Origin: Humulus lupulus
Taxonomy: Eukaryota > Streptophyta > Magnoliopsida > Rosales > Cannabaceae
Reading direction: 5' to 3'
DNA: 64,000 nucleotides
Assembly (NCBI RefSeq): GCF_963169125.1
Contig: NC_084793.1
Coordinates: forward strand, 225,354,360 to 225,418,359
Every line of letters begins with the position of its first letter. Position 1 is the stretch's first letter. The notes below the pieces were generated by a model. It worked only from the letters and a program-made list of their open reading frames with translations. It had not been told where the DNA came from and searched no databases. The translations under genes and the position numbers were made by a program. Shown piece by piece: positions 21,431-32,113 of the stretch.

Positions 21431-22285
21431 CCTCTTTCGTAAAAATGATGGGTTGTTTTTCTATCGTTTGCTACTTTGGCAGGCATTGCTTGAGAATAAA
21501 TACAACACCATCATGGGTCTTCAGCTCCTAGCTAAATATCTTCTGGGCCCCATTACTTGTGCCAACCAAATGAGGTCGATCAGAGATTGTAGCTATATCC
21601 CTCCCTTTAAGTGGATGAGGGATGATGGGGTTTTCTAGAGCTAGAAGGGCAACATGTGGGCTCGCTTGATTCCCTGGAGTTGGCTATGGATTCTGCGTGA
21701 CTTATTGGTGCGGAGCTACCCGATTTTGGGCATACTGTGGTAACGGCCCAGCCCAAATGAGAGTCTCGATCTCATTCTTCAACTAACGACAATCATCTGT
21801 GTTGTGGCCGATGTCATTATGGTAATGACAGACTTTGGCCAGATCTCTCTTAGCCCGCTGATTCTTCATGGGCTCGGGATTTTTCCATGGAAGGCAAGCA
21901 GAGTTGGCCAGGTAGATATTTTCCTATGTAACTGTCAGGTTGGTGTACACGGTGAAAATTTGGGTATACTTATCCTCGACTTTATTCTTTTTGGACCCTG
22001 CCTGGTCGCCTTCATTATTTCTTTTCCATTTATTATTATTTCTTGCCTAATTGTTATGGACAATTGTCTGAGCTGGGGCTACAACGTTGGTTACCACTCC
22101 AACGAGCTGAATGAGAACACCACTAGTTCCCGCCATCGTGGACTCTGCCTTCTCAAGGTTTATCCATTCTTGAGCTTGCACCAAGAATTTGTTGGTGTTA
22201 TTAACTCCTTTCCTCTAGAGTTCTTTCTACAATTCACCTCCTACGGTGATTTCAGATCGCTCTTCCATAAGCTTGGCACTGTCAT
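21431..22285 (-). pseudogene. Tat-2 gag, C-terminal half
   Basis: The minus-strand frame shows CHYHNDIGHNTDDCR followed by a stop and KNEIETLIWAGPLPQYAQNR at about 21715-21830, the same zinc-knuckle-like block as in Tat-1. Further up (22120-22285) it matches the Tat-1 gag core in broken frames. At 22285 gag is cut by the chromovirus insertion and resumes at 50208. The plus-strand open frame across 21804-22307 is an antisense shadow. Confidence 0.75.
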
Positions 22286-23298
22286 TGTAACGTCCCAAAT
22301 TTGCTAATAAGGCTTAGTGCCTTGATTAGCGTGCTGAGAGGGCAATAATTGATTTAATTATGTTATTACGTGGATTAAATGATTATGTGATTAGAAATTC
22401 ATGTTTAGGTGAATTAAATATGCATGTGGGCCCATTTTGGTTAATAGGGGCATATTTGTAATTTTGGCTCATTGAGGGCATAAATGTGAATTATATGTGT
22501 GTTATGCTTGAGACCACAAGATTGTGGAGATTTATTTGTGATGTGTGATCCGAGACGACCTTAGGGAGTGAAATAGCGAAATAGTCACAACGGGGACGAA
22601 TACATGGCTTGGGGTGAGCCTAGGGGTATTTTGGGGATATAGTACGTGTTTGGAATTTACTGGGTAACGGGTAGTTATTTAGCGATCGTTTTGGTATGTC
22701 AGGATTAAATGGGGATTCATAGGAATACTCGAGGAAATAGTGGGATGTGGCAAATGGCAAGATTTCCCTTGGTGGGGTTAAAGGACTAAAGATATACTTA
22801 AGGATATTTTGGACTTTTGCAGCTGAGGATAGAGTTAAACCAACACTCTAGAACTAGTGAGAAGAAAAAACAGAAGTTGACAACCTCCCTCTTTCTCTCA
22901 CTCGATACCCTCATTCTCTCTCAAAGGCAAAGGAGACTCTTGCCGAAATTCATGGGTGAAGGCTGGGAATTTAATGGGAATTGAGGCCTGGAGTAACTAA
23001 GGTTTAGCTCAGGATTAAAACTGCAGTTGAGGTAAGGATTTAGTCTAATTGTTTTGATGAATCTTACTGTTGTGATTCAAGATTTGATAGGTTCAAAACC
23101 TTAAGTCTGATTTTTGTTATTAGTGGGGCTAAATGTTAGTTTTTGGGATGGTTAGACTAGTTAAGCTTCTTGGATATGAACTGTAAACTGAATTATGTGT
23201 CTAAACCTTGAATTGGATGGATTCTGTAAAGTTTAGCTCGTCAAAATGCATGAGGATTTCTGGGTTTTGGGCTCGAGTTGCGGCCCGTGTGTGCGAAG
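22286..23298 (+). repeat. Chromovirus 5' LTR, first part
   Basis: Matches 48040-49057 of the 3' LTR almost base for base (for example GAGACCACAAGATTGTGGAG and CTCACTCGATACCCTCATTC). It is broken after GTGTGTGCGAAG, where the 3' LTR continues AGACCTGGGAAGCC. That sequence resumes at 42467 after the copia element. Confidence 0.93.
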
Positions 23299-24152
23299 TG
23301 TTGGGAATTGTGCCCTGAAAGCATATGTAGTAGACATTGTTTTAAGAAATAAATAAATAAATTGAATTTGTTATGCATATATTTTATGGACTAGATTATT
23401 CTGTAATAATATTAAGTAAATCTCAGAAAAATTCCTAAGTTCATATATGTGATCTCACCCACGTATTGGTATGGGAGGATTGTGTTTGAGATAAATGAAC
23501 TTGAATAGTACGTAGTAAAATAAAGTTATGGAATCTTTAGATTAATTACTGCAAGTACGGTCCACTAGTATTATGAATACATGTGATCTAGATCTGGATC
23601 ACTAGTGTAGTAGGACTCTTTAGTGGAGGTACTTTATATATTAGAGGATATATAGAACTGGATCAGATATGTTTATTAATACTTAGTTAAATATCGTTTC
23701 AAAGTATTAATTAAATATATCAACTGATGATCATATACAAATAGATCTTAATCCTGATGTTACTATGACCTCTTGTTTATGTTATATGAGTTCTTTGATT
23801 CACTCGTTAGGGTCTGTCAGAATGATCAAGCTAGAAACTTTTGTTTTGGGAACTCATTAATGTAAATGGATGGGGACATAGTATATAGATATGGAATCTA
23901 TACATTCTCATAAGAGATTGAATAATGGTTCTCTTAAGGGTTGACTTTTGGGACTAAAAAGGTTATTGAGCTCAAATTCATAATTTAGTTATGAATTAAC
24001 CTTCACTAGTAAAGTCAATGATACTTAAGGAAACAAGATATAATTAAAAGGGTAAAATGGTAATTTTATTCCCAATTAATTATGAACCATTATTAGAGGG
24101 TTAATTTGTATGTAATGATTATATCAATGGGCGCTTTATTTTATAAAGTACT
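23299..24152 (+). repeat. Copia 5' LTR, first part
   Basis: Aligned by eye with 40254-41107 of the 3' LTR, with scattered substitutions. It stops at AAAGTACT, where the 3' LTR reads AAAGTACTCAGTAAATG; the missing continuation starts at 30854. Confidence 0.93.
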
Positions 24153-25659
24153 TGATGACTGTCGTATACCATAACAAATTTAACAATGATTTTTCTTTCA
24201 ATACTTCCAATTATTTTAGTATAATATCAAGCACAGGTCGAACTCATGAGGACTATCGTTCACTCTATTATTCAATAATTAACACTAAAACTTAAAAGGG
24301 GATTTAGATTTCAAACTCAAAATTAAATAACATAAAATAGAAAGCAATTAAAGATTGATATCACGATATTAAGAAACAGTTAAAAGTTAATCTCCACCCT
24401 CAACAATCATTCACAATCACTAATAATAAATATCATTTCAATTTCTCAATTAAACTATTAACGCCGCAGATAAAGCTGAAGCAGTCAATTATCCCAGTCT
24501 CCCTATTATAAGTAATCAAGGCGAAGCGCTCAATAATTAACTCTTTTAACTAAGCAATAAATCTATGAAGCATACATTCTATTTAACTTAGATAAAGCAT
24601 TAAGTCCTATGGAAACAAGTTAATCTAGGCAATAAATTAATGAAGCATATAATTCATTTAACCTAGGTTATATTTTTCATCACAATCAACAATTCTTTTG
24701 ACATCACTATCAATTGCAATTTATCAATTACACTTAGAATCCTAAACTATTAGGTGACTGGTAATTCTAAGATGACAATTGAATAATGTAAAACCTTGAT
24801 AAGTTGGCCACCTAACAAGAAATCACAAAATTCATAACATTCAATTAGAAAAATAGAAACAATTTAATATTGAGAGAAATTAAAGAATAATATTCATTAT
24901 CAACAATCAGGAATTCATGTCTTGGGTTTTGAATTAACCCTTAACCTAAAAAGAACCTACTCCATAATATTAATCATAATCACAAACATAATTGTAATTA
25001 AAATTAAAGAGATTAAGGGAAGAAAAGAAATTAGATTGATGAACAATAGTGTTGTAGTCTTCTCTCCCACCCTTTCTGAGTCTTTTTCTCTCCTAAACCG
25101 TAATAAAAAACCTCCTCTAAAATTAACCCTAATGATCTTTTATAGTCTCAATTAAAAAGTAATTAAAAATCTGAAAACGACGTCGCAGGCCGCAGCCTGA
25201 AAAATGCGTGTCGCGGCCTAGAACAAAATCTGTGCAGAAATTGGTCACACAAGCAGCGGCCTGAAAAAATTGAGCAGCGGCCTGTTTGGAAAAAAAAATC
25301 TGAAACTCCAATTCCATTTAAAGTGTCGCGACCTGAATTTTATAGGTCGTGGCCTATCTTTAATTTATTCTTTTCTCAACCTTAGAAAGCTTGTACGCTG
25401 CTGCCACTTCAATATTTCAATCTCGAAAGCCTAGAATGCTTCAAAAACTTCATTTTAACCTTGTCTCAGCGAGTCTTTTTCAATCTATGATTCATAAACT
25501 ACACTTGCTATCAAAATGTCAGATTTATCATCAAAAAATGCAATGTAGAACATATGTTGTAGAGACATGAAATTAAGTTAAAACTACTAAAAATGCTATC
25601 ATCACACAATCAAAGCATGGAAAAACTTATCAAATATTAATATAAAAATAACCTTATCG
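24153..25659 (-). repeat. Athila-derivative 3' LTR
   Basis: About 1.5 kb. Matches the other LTR at 29744-30853 except for roughly 0.4 kb (about 24280-24690) absent from that copy. It contains a GC-rich cluster with repeated GCGGCCTG-type motifs at 25180-25360. The internal end reads TTATCG, against TTATCA at the other LTR. Confidence 0.88.
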
Positions 25660-25975
25660 AATTCCCCCATACTTGAATTTTTCTAGTCCCTTAGCAAAAC
25701 ACTGAAATAACAAAACTAAAAATGAAAATAGTAAAAACTAATCTATACTCACTAAATAGTAGAAAATATGTTGTAGAGATATGAAATTAAGTTAAAACTA
25801 CTAAAAATGCTATCATCACACAATCATAGCATGGAAAAACTTATCAAATATTAATATAAAAATAACCTTATCAAATTCCCCCACACTTGAATTTTTCTAG
25901 TCCCTTAGCAAAACACTAAAATAACAAAACTAAAAATGAAAATAGTAAAAAATAATCTAGACTCACTAAACAAAG
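25550..25975. repeat. ~215-bp tandem duplication across LTR end and polypurine tract
   Basis: The block from ATATGTTGTAGAGACATGAA through AACCTTATCGAATTCCCCCA to the CTCACTAAA near 25766 is repeated from about 25766 to 25975 with few changes. Each copy holds one LTR end and one adjacent polypurine tract (minus strand: AAGT(A/G)TGGGGGAATT). Confidence 0.85.
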
Positions 25976-27351
25976 GTCTTGTCAAAAGCTTGAATGTCTC
26001 TGAGAATCACACTAATAAGTAATGCCAAAACAAATCAGATTTTCACACTCTTTAGAATTTCAACTCCATATGTAATTCACCATTTGATTTTCAAAAATAA
26101 TTTACTAAGCACTTAATCACAACACCAACTCAAATGCATCAAATTTAATCCATACATGCCAAATCATTTTCTTTTAAATCAGTCCCTATATACCAAAATA
26201 TTTTTCAATGAAAAACATCCACTCCATAGACATTAACCAATCATTCTCCACTAATATAAACACACAATGATAAAAAAATCAGAAGGTCTTTATAGGCTTG
26301 TAATGTAAGGCTAAGGTTAAGGGTAGTTGAGAAAGATACATTTAAGCTCAAATCACACCATTGCATACATCAATTCCATTCTTTGAACTTGCCCTAAATT
26401 TTCCCATACAATTCAAGAAATACCTATTTTTTTCTTACTCTACTTTCCATAATGATCTCACTATTTCCCCCACACTTATACTTTTGCAAAATTTGCATAT
26501 AAGAATTTTTTTTTCATTGCAAATCATTTTTTTTCTTTTGTTTTTTTTTTTTTCATAATATTCCAAGGAGAGAAATAGAGATCATACACAAAATACAACC
26601 AAACAAATAACCCATAAGTATTTCCCTTTTTTTAACAAATCATCCCACAAGATCAAAAATCATATATATATATATAACCATGGTGCAATGGGTTACAAAA
26701 AGAAATATTTTTCAAGGAGGTATAGGGTCAAAAATTCGAGTTCATAGAAGAAAAGAAACAGTCGTCATGGCTCAAACATGGGAAACTAGGGATTATCATA
26801 TAATAGGTTGGCTTGAACGGCTCAAACGATACAAAGAACTACCTTAATCATCTTCCTAATCACGTGTACTTATGATTTCGCCTCAAATAATTGATCAATG
26901 ATTTCTAGAGTGGTTGGGACTTCAAATATTTTTTTCAACAAGCATAAATCTTTTTCAATACATTTAAGTGGTGAATTCAATCGTGCATAGAGTGAAAAAC
27001 AACATAAATCAAAATAGCAATTCACATAGGAGTCAAGCACACAAATCATACAAAATTCCTCATTGTCTAACATCACTTTAAGCACAATTCAAAGTTTCAT
27101 CATCGACCAATGCTTTCAAGAAGACCAACACAAGAAAACACACAAACGAATAAAAAAAAACTAAAAAAAAAAATACGAAAACAAAACTAAAATAAAACAA
27201 ACAACAGATAAAATGAAATTGTTCCCTTCCCCCACACTTAAACAGTACATTGTCCTCAATGAAAATAAAACGAAAGATAAGGAAAAGAAAACTCCCTCAA
27301 GTACGCTTCGTTTAACGTCGTTAGCTCAACTGAATGCCGCTCTCAAGATCT
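25976..27351. other. Non-coding 3' region of the Athila derivative
   Basis: AT-rich and A-rich; no supported gene. It lies where pol would be expected. C-rich motifs at 26467 and 27229 (CCCCCACACTTA) repeat the polypurine-tract sequence on the minus strand. T-run and TA-microsatellite DNA occurs at 26500-26680. The short minus frame at 26870-27085 is unrecognised and weak. Confidence 0.6.
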
Positions 27352-27927
27352 TTATGTTGGGTATTTCAATGAAGTCTCCTTCCCTTTGATCTTACCAGGA
27401 GAATCAAGCACATTGAATTTGATAACTTCACTATCAAATTCCATTGTCAGCGTTCCTGCTCTAACATCCAGCTTTGTATTTGTTGTCATCAAGAATGGCC
27501 TCCCAAATAAAACTGGTGTTGGATTGGGTATTGATGCATCCCCCATTTCAAGTATATAGAAATTTTCTAGAAAGACAAGTCCATCAACCTTTACAAACAC
27601 ATCTTCAACTACCCCTAAAGGATAAACATTAGTGTGATCTGTCAGTTGAACAATAACTCCTGTCTCCTTTAGTGGCCCAAGATTTAAATAAGCATATGAT
27701 GAATATGACATGACATTAATCGATGCTCCTAAATCTGCCATACACCGCTCAATTATTTTATTCCCAATCATACAAGGAATTGTAAAGGTCCTAGGATCCT
27801 TGCATTTTGGTGGCAACTTCTTTTGGAGAACAGCAGAGACGTTCTCCCATACACTTACTTTTTCATTACCCCTCAACTTACGCTTATTAGTGCACAACTC
27901 TTTCAAAAATTTAGCATAATGTGGCAC
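27352..27927 (-). CDS. Athila-type aspartic protease region
   Basis: A 191-residue open frame: MPHYAKFLKELCTNKRKLRG, VSAVLQKKLPPKCKDPRTFT, then the active-site block CMADLGASINVMSYSSYAYL, LGPLKETGVIVQLTDHTNVY and PVLFGRPFLMTTNTKLDV. DLGASIN is the Athila form of the retropepsin D-T/S-G motif, and FGRPFL the late block. After FDSEVIKFNVLDSPGKIKGK the frame ends at KYPT, where autonomous relatives run on into RT. The ATG is an internal Met of the gag-protease protein. The frame is undamaged across the domain, so the protease might still be functional if gag is read through. It would mature Gag in particles. Confidence 0.85.
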   Translation of the reverse strand: MPHYAKFLKELCTNKRKLRGNEKVSVWENVSAVLQKKLPPKCKDPRTFTIPCMIGNKIIERCMADLGASINVMSYSSYAYLNLGPLKETGVIVQLTDHTNVYPLGVVEDVFVKVDGLVFLENFYILEMGDASIPNPTPVLFGRPFLMTTNTKLDVRAGTLTMEFDSEVIKFNVLDSPGKIKGKETSLKYPT

Positions 27928-29648
27928 TTGTTTAATTGCATCAAGTAATGGAATGTTTACCTCAACTTTGCGAAAAGTCTCAAGAATTTCCTTGTTAGCC
28001 TCCTTTTGCTTGGAAAAGGTGGATAAGGGGCATAGGTTGGCATAGGTTGTTTATGTGACTTTCTCTGCATTGATGGTTCATCATGGATGGAGTTGTCTAT
28101 TACTTGCTTTTGAACTGGAGCTGGTGATAAAGGTTGTGTGGGTGGCTCATATTGTATACCACTTTGCAAAGTTAGCGCACTTACATTCTCCTTGGGATTC
28201 CTCTCATGTTGTGAAGGAAATTTATTAGAAAGATGAGCTTACAACCTGTTATATGATGTTGCTAGTTGTCCCACTTGATTCTCCAAACTTTTGATGGAGG
28301 CTTGGGTAGTTTGCTAAAACTGAAGCATATTTGTAGCAATTGCATTGATTAAATCTTCAGTGGAAGGTTTGGCACTTGGTGGTGGAGCAGCTTGTGTTGC
28401 TTGTGATGGTCTAGGTACAAAATTCTGTTGAGACCGCTGTTGAAAAGTGAAACCAGGTGGTCTCACAGATGTAGACTATGGAGCAACTTGTTGTTGATTC
28501 CCATAACGAAGATTTGGATGATCACGCCAGCCAGGATTATAAGTTTGTGAAGGGTTCATAATACATCTGACGTAATTGACCAGGGAAATTTCCTACAGCA
28601 TTAACACCCTCAGTTTCTCCCTCAAATAAAGTATGGCAAGTGTCAGTAGCATGCCCCACAACCTGACAAATTCCACATGGCCTCACCTGTTGGCATAAAG
28701 CAAGTTGTTGTACCACTACGGTTAATTGGGCCAATTGTTGACCAAGCTGATTAGCATGAGAGGTGCTCACTTCATTAGCTGATTTGGGTGGTGGAGTAGG
28801 ATCTTGGCGAATGCCAAACTGTTGTGAGTTAGCAGCCATATTAGAAATCAAGCTTCTGGCTGCAGCAGGAGTCTTATCAACTAGTGCACCCCCACTTGCT
28901 GCATCAATCATACTCATATCCAGTGATTTTAATCCTTCATAAAAGTACTGAATGAGGAGTTGTTCACTTATCTAATGATGAGGGAAACTAGCACACAACC
29001 GCTTAAATCTCTCCCAATATTCATACAAAGACTCTCCTGTATATTGCCTTATACCACAGATCTCTTTCCTGATGCTTCCAACTTTAGATGTTGAAAAATA
29101 TCACTCCAGGAATATAGTTTTCATACCATTCCAAGTTTCAACAGTACCAGGTGGAAGATAGTACAACCACTCTTTAGCTGCATCCTTTAGGGAGAAAGGA
29201 AAAGCTCGCAACTTAATTTGTTCTTCAGTCACTGCAGTAGGTTTCATACTAGAACAGACAATATGAAACTCCTTCAAATGTTTATTCGAGTCCTCACCAT
29301 GCATCCCATGGAAAGAAGGCAATAAGTGGATGAGGCCCAAATTCAACTCAAAGTTAACATCCAAAGGTGGATACTGGATGCAAAGCGGTTGTTGGTCAAG
29401 TCTGGCACTGCCAACTCTTTCAATGTCCTTTGGTGGGCCATTGTTCTATAGGATCGAACTGAATCGTCAGAATCAGATTCGTTGTCAGACAGTAATGGCA
29501 CTTTAACAGGATTGACTTGTGGAGCAAGATGTTGAAAGAGTGGATTATCGGAGATAGTCCTTGAAGAATGAGAAGTTGACGATGACTCATGATATTGTTT
29601 AAGCCTAAATAACCTTTCTTGGGTATCATCTTCACCAGACATATACAC
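27928..29648 (-). pseudogene. Athila-type gag
   Basis: Starts at the Met at 29648 (MYMSGEDDTQERLFRLKQYH), just inside the primer site. An acidic/serine-rich N-terminus is followed, after a frameshift near 29350, by the gag core: LNLGLIHLLPSFHGMHGEDS, NKHLKEFHIVCSSMKP, FPFSLKDAAKEWLYYLPPGT. In-frame stops lie near 29100 and 28975. The lower part (28537-28917) has MIDAASGGALVDKTPAAARS and a zinc knuckle, CGICQVVGHATDTC (C-x2-C-x4-H-x4-C). A Gln-rich, decayed stretch (27957-28530) links it to protease. This is classic Athila gag. Function: RNA packaging. Confidence 0.83.
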
Positions 29649-29720
29649 ATGACAATTCCACAGTAAAAACTAATTAGTCACAAATAAATAAATTTGAATA
29701 ATAAAGAGAATAACAATAGT

Positions 29721-29737
29721 CTCCGGCAACGACGCCA
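29721..29737 (-). promoter_or_regulatory. Primer-binding site of the Athila derivative
   Basis: The minus strand reads TGGCGTCGTTGCCGGAG, six bases inside the LTR. This is the TGGCGCCGTTGCCGG-type site usual in Athila-like elements, with one difference at the sixth base. Confidence 0.82.
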
Positions 29738-29743
29738 AAAATT

Positions 29744-30853
29744 TGATGGCTGTCGTATACCACAACAAATTTAACAATGATTTTTCTTTCAATACTTTCA
29801 ATTATTTTAGTATAATAGCAAGCACAGGTAGAACCCACGAGGACTATCGTTCACTTTATTATTCAACAACTCTTTTGACATCACTATCAATTGCAATTTA
29901 TCAATTACACTTAGAATCCTAAACTATTAGGTGAGTAGTAGTTCTAAGATGACAATTGAATAATGTAAAACCTTAATTAGTTGGCCACCTAACAAGAAAT
30001 CAAAAAATTCATAACATTCAATTAGAAAAATAGAAACAATTTAATATTGAGAGAAATTAAAGAATAATATTCATTATCAACAATTAAGAATTCATGTCTT
30101 GGGTTTTGAATTAATCCTTAACCTAAACAGAACCTACTCCATAATAGTAATCATAATCATAATCACAAACATAATTATAATTAAAATTAAAGAGATTAAG
30201 GGAAGAAAAGAAATTAGATTGATGAACAATAGTGTTGTAGTCTTCTCTCCAGCCCTTTATGAGTCTTTTTCTCTCCTAAACTGTAATAAAAATCTCCTCT
30301 AAAATTAACCCTAATAATATTTTATAGTCTCAATTAAATTACAATTAAAAAGTAATTAAAAATCTGAAAATGACGTCGCAAGCTGCGGCCTGAAAAATGT
30401 GTGCCGCGGCCTAGAACAAAATATGTGCAGAAATTCGTTATGCAAGCAGCGACTTGAAAAAACTGAGCAGCAACCTGTCTGGAAAAAAAAAATCTAAAAT
30501 GCCAATTCCATTTAAAGTGTTGCGGCCTGAATTTTATAGGCTGCGACCTATCTTCAATTTATTCTTTTCTCAACCTTAGAAAGCTTGTACGCTGCCGCCA
30601 CTTCAATATTTCATTCCCGAAAGCCTAGAATGCTTCAAAAACTTCATTTTAACCTTGTCTCATCGAGTCTTTTTCAACCTATGATTAATAAACTACACTT
30701 TCCATCAAAATGTCAGATTTATCATCATAAAATGCAATGTAGAAAATATTTTGTAAAGACATGAAATTAAGTTAAAACTACTAAAAATGCTATCATCACA
30801 CAATCAAAGCATAGAAAAACTTATCAAATATTAATATAAAAATCACCTTATCA
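29744..30853 (-). repeat. Athila-derivative 5' LTR (internally deleted)
   Basis: 1110 bp. Lacks about 0.4 kb present in the other LTR; the junction lies at TATTCAACAACTCTTTTGAC, with a short CAA repeat at the breakpoint. The rest aligns closely, including the GC-rich motif cluster near 30370-30550. Confidence 0.88.
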
Positions 30854-32113
30854 GTACTCAGTAAATGAAATGTCTATAATTACAAGAGTGCAGTCTCATA
30901 TTTATTGTGGAGTAATCATGAGATTAATAAATTAGATTATTTAATTAAAGAGTTTAATTAATAATCTCAAATTTATTGGAGCTTGGAATTATAGGTCCAT
31001 AGGTGCCCACAGCGACTCTATCAACACTATTCAAAGCAAGAGTTGATATAAAGGGAAAAATGGTTGAAAGACATATTTAAGAAGAAATTTGTTCTTCGCA
31101 CCAAATATGCAATTATGTGATAATAATGATTAATTAATTAATTATAATTAGTTAATTGTAATTAACAAAATTAATTAATATTTAATTATTATGTAATTTT
31201 TGAAATTATATTAAGTAATTAAATTTATTTTCGAAATTATATTAAATAATTAATTAATTATAATTTTTGAAATTATAATAAATTAAAATTTTAAATTTTG
31301 AAATTATTATTTAATTTAAATTGGTTTTAATTAATTGGCATAATTAATTAGATATCTTTATTTGAGTGGGAGATAATAATCTGATAAGTTCAAATTATAT
31401 TTGAATTTAAAAGATTGATATTTATTCAAATAATTAATTATATTTGATAATTAGTTAAAAAAGATAATTAATTCAAATTTGAATTAATTATCAGGTTGTT
31501 GGATTTTTATCTGATAAAGTAGTTTGAATAAATAATTATAGAAAAATCAAATATCCCTAAAATATAGGGTGGTACACGACCACACACAGTCCATGGACTG
31601 TGTGTAGCGTGTACTGCACATATTTTCAGGGATATATTTTTCAATTTTATCTATTTAATTAATTAATTAATGGAAAATTCAAAGTTAGTTTTTGGATATT
31701 TTCATTAATAAGATACTTTTCTATCTCTCCTTGAAAAAAGATACAGAACCAATCTCAGGCTCATTCTCTTGATCTCGTGTGTTGAGTGCATAAAGTAGAA
31801 TAAGAAATTAACCATCCTTTATTCTCTAAGTGCCCACACACTTCTTGAGGTGTAGAGAACGTTGTGGAAGATCTTGGTGTGAGTACCTGGGAGCAGCTTG
31901 GATAGGAAGTTCGTTTAAATTACGAAAAAAGAACAAGGACACTTGATAGGTATCAAGGGGTATGTTTTCTATTATTTTCTTGCTTATGATTAATGTATGT
32001 ATATTAATGGATCCGCATATTTAAAGGTAGTTTAAATATGTTACAAAATTTTTGTTGTACACTGGGCCAACCCACCATCATTCCGCTGCGCATTAGGAAA
32101 CTTGTTCCTAACA
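30854..32113 (+). repeat. Copia 5' LTR, second part
   Basis: Continues the copia LTR after the Athila insertion (GTACTCAGTAAATG) and ends CTTGTTCCTAACA. Aligns with 41103-42466. Differences from the 3' LTR include a full 24-bp palindrome at 31582-31605 and the absence of a 143-bp segment present at 41926-42068. Very AT-rich, with TTAATTAATTAA runs. Confidence 0.92.
31582..31605. repeat. 24-bp perfect palindrome in copia LTR
   Basis: Twelve-base arms centred on CCATGG: ACACACAGTCCA followed directly by its reverse complement. The 3' LTR copy near 41801-41815 keeps only the left arm. Confidence 0.95.

Larger units (their letters stand above)
24153..30853 (-). mobile_element. Non-autonomous Athila-derived gag-protease element
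   Basis: 6.7-kb LTR element in minus orientation. Both LTRs start TGATG(A/G)CTGTCG, and the outer end is CCTTATCA. Perfect target duplication GTACT (24148-24152 and 30854-30858). It has a primer site of the TGGCG...GTTGCCGG type, gag and a protease, but no RT, RNase H or integrase. It would depend on enzymes made by a related Athila element. Elements with LTRs and gag only are known in plants (TR-GAG); this one also keeps protease. Confidence 0.88.

Noticed and set aside
21804..22307. 167-residue plus-strand frame
   Set aside because: Antisense shadow of Tat-2 gag, and it crosses the chromovirus insertion point.
26870..27085. Short minus-strand Cys/Leu-rich frame in the Athila derivative
   Set aside because: No recognisable domain, AT-rich DNA, 71 residues; not enough to call an env-like or other gene.
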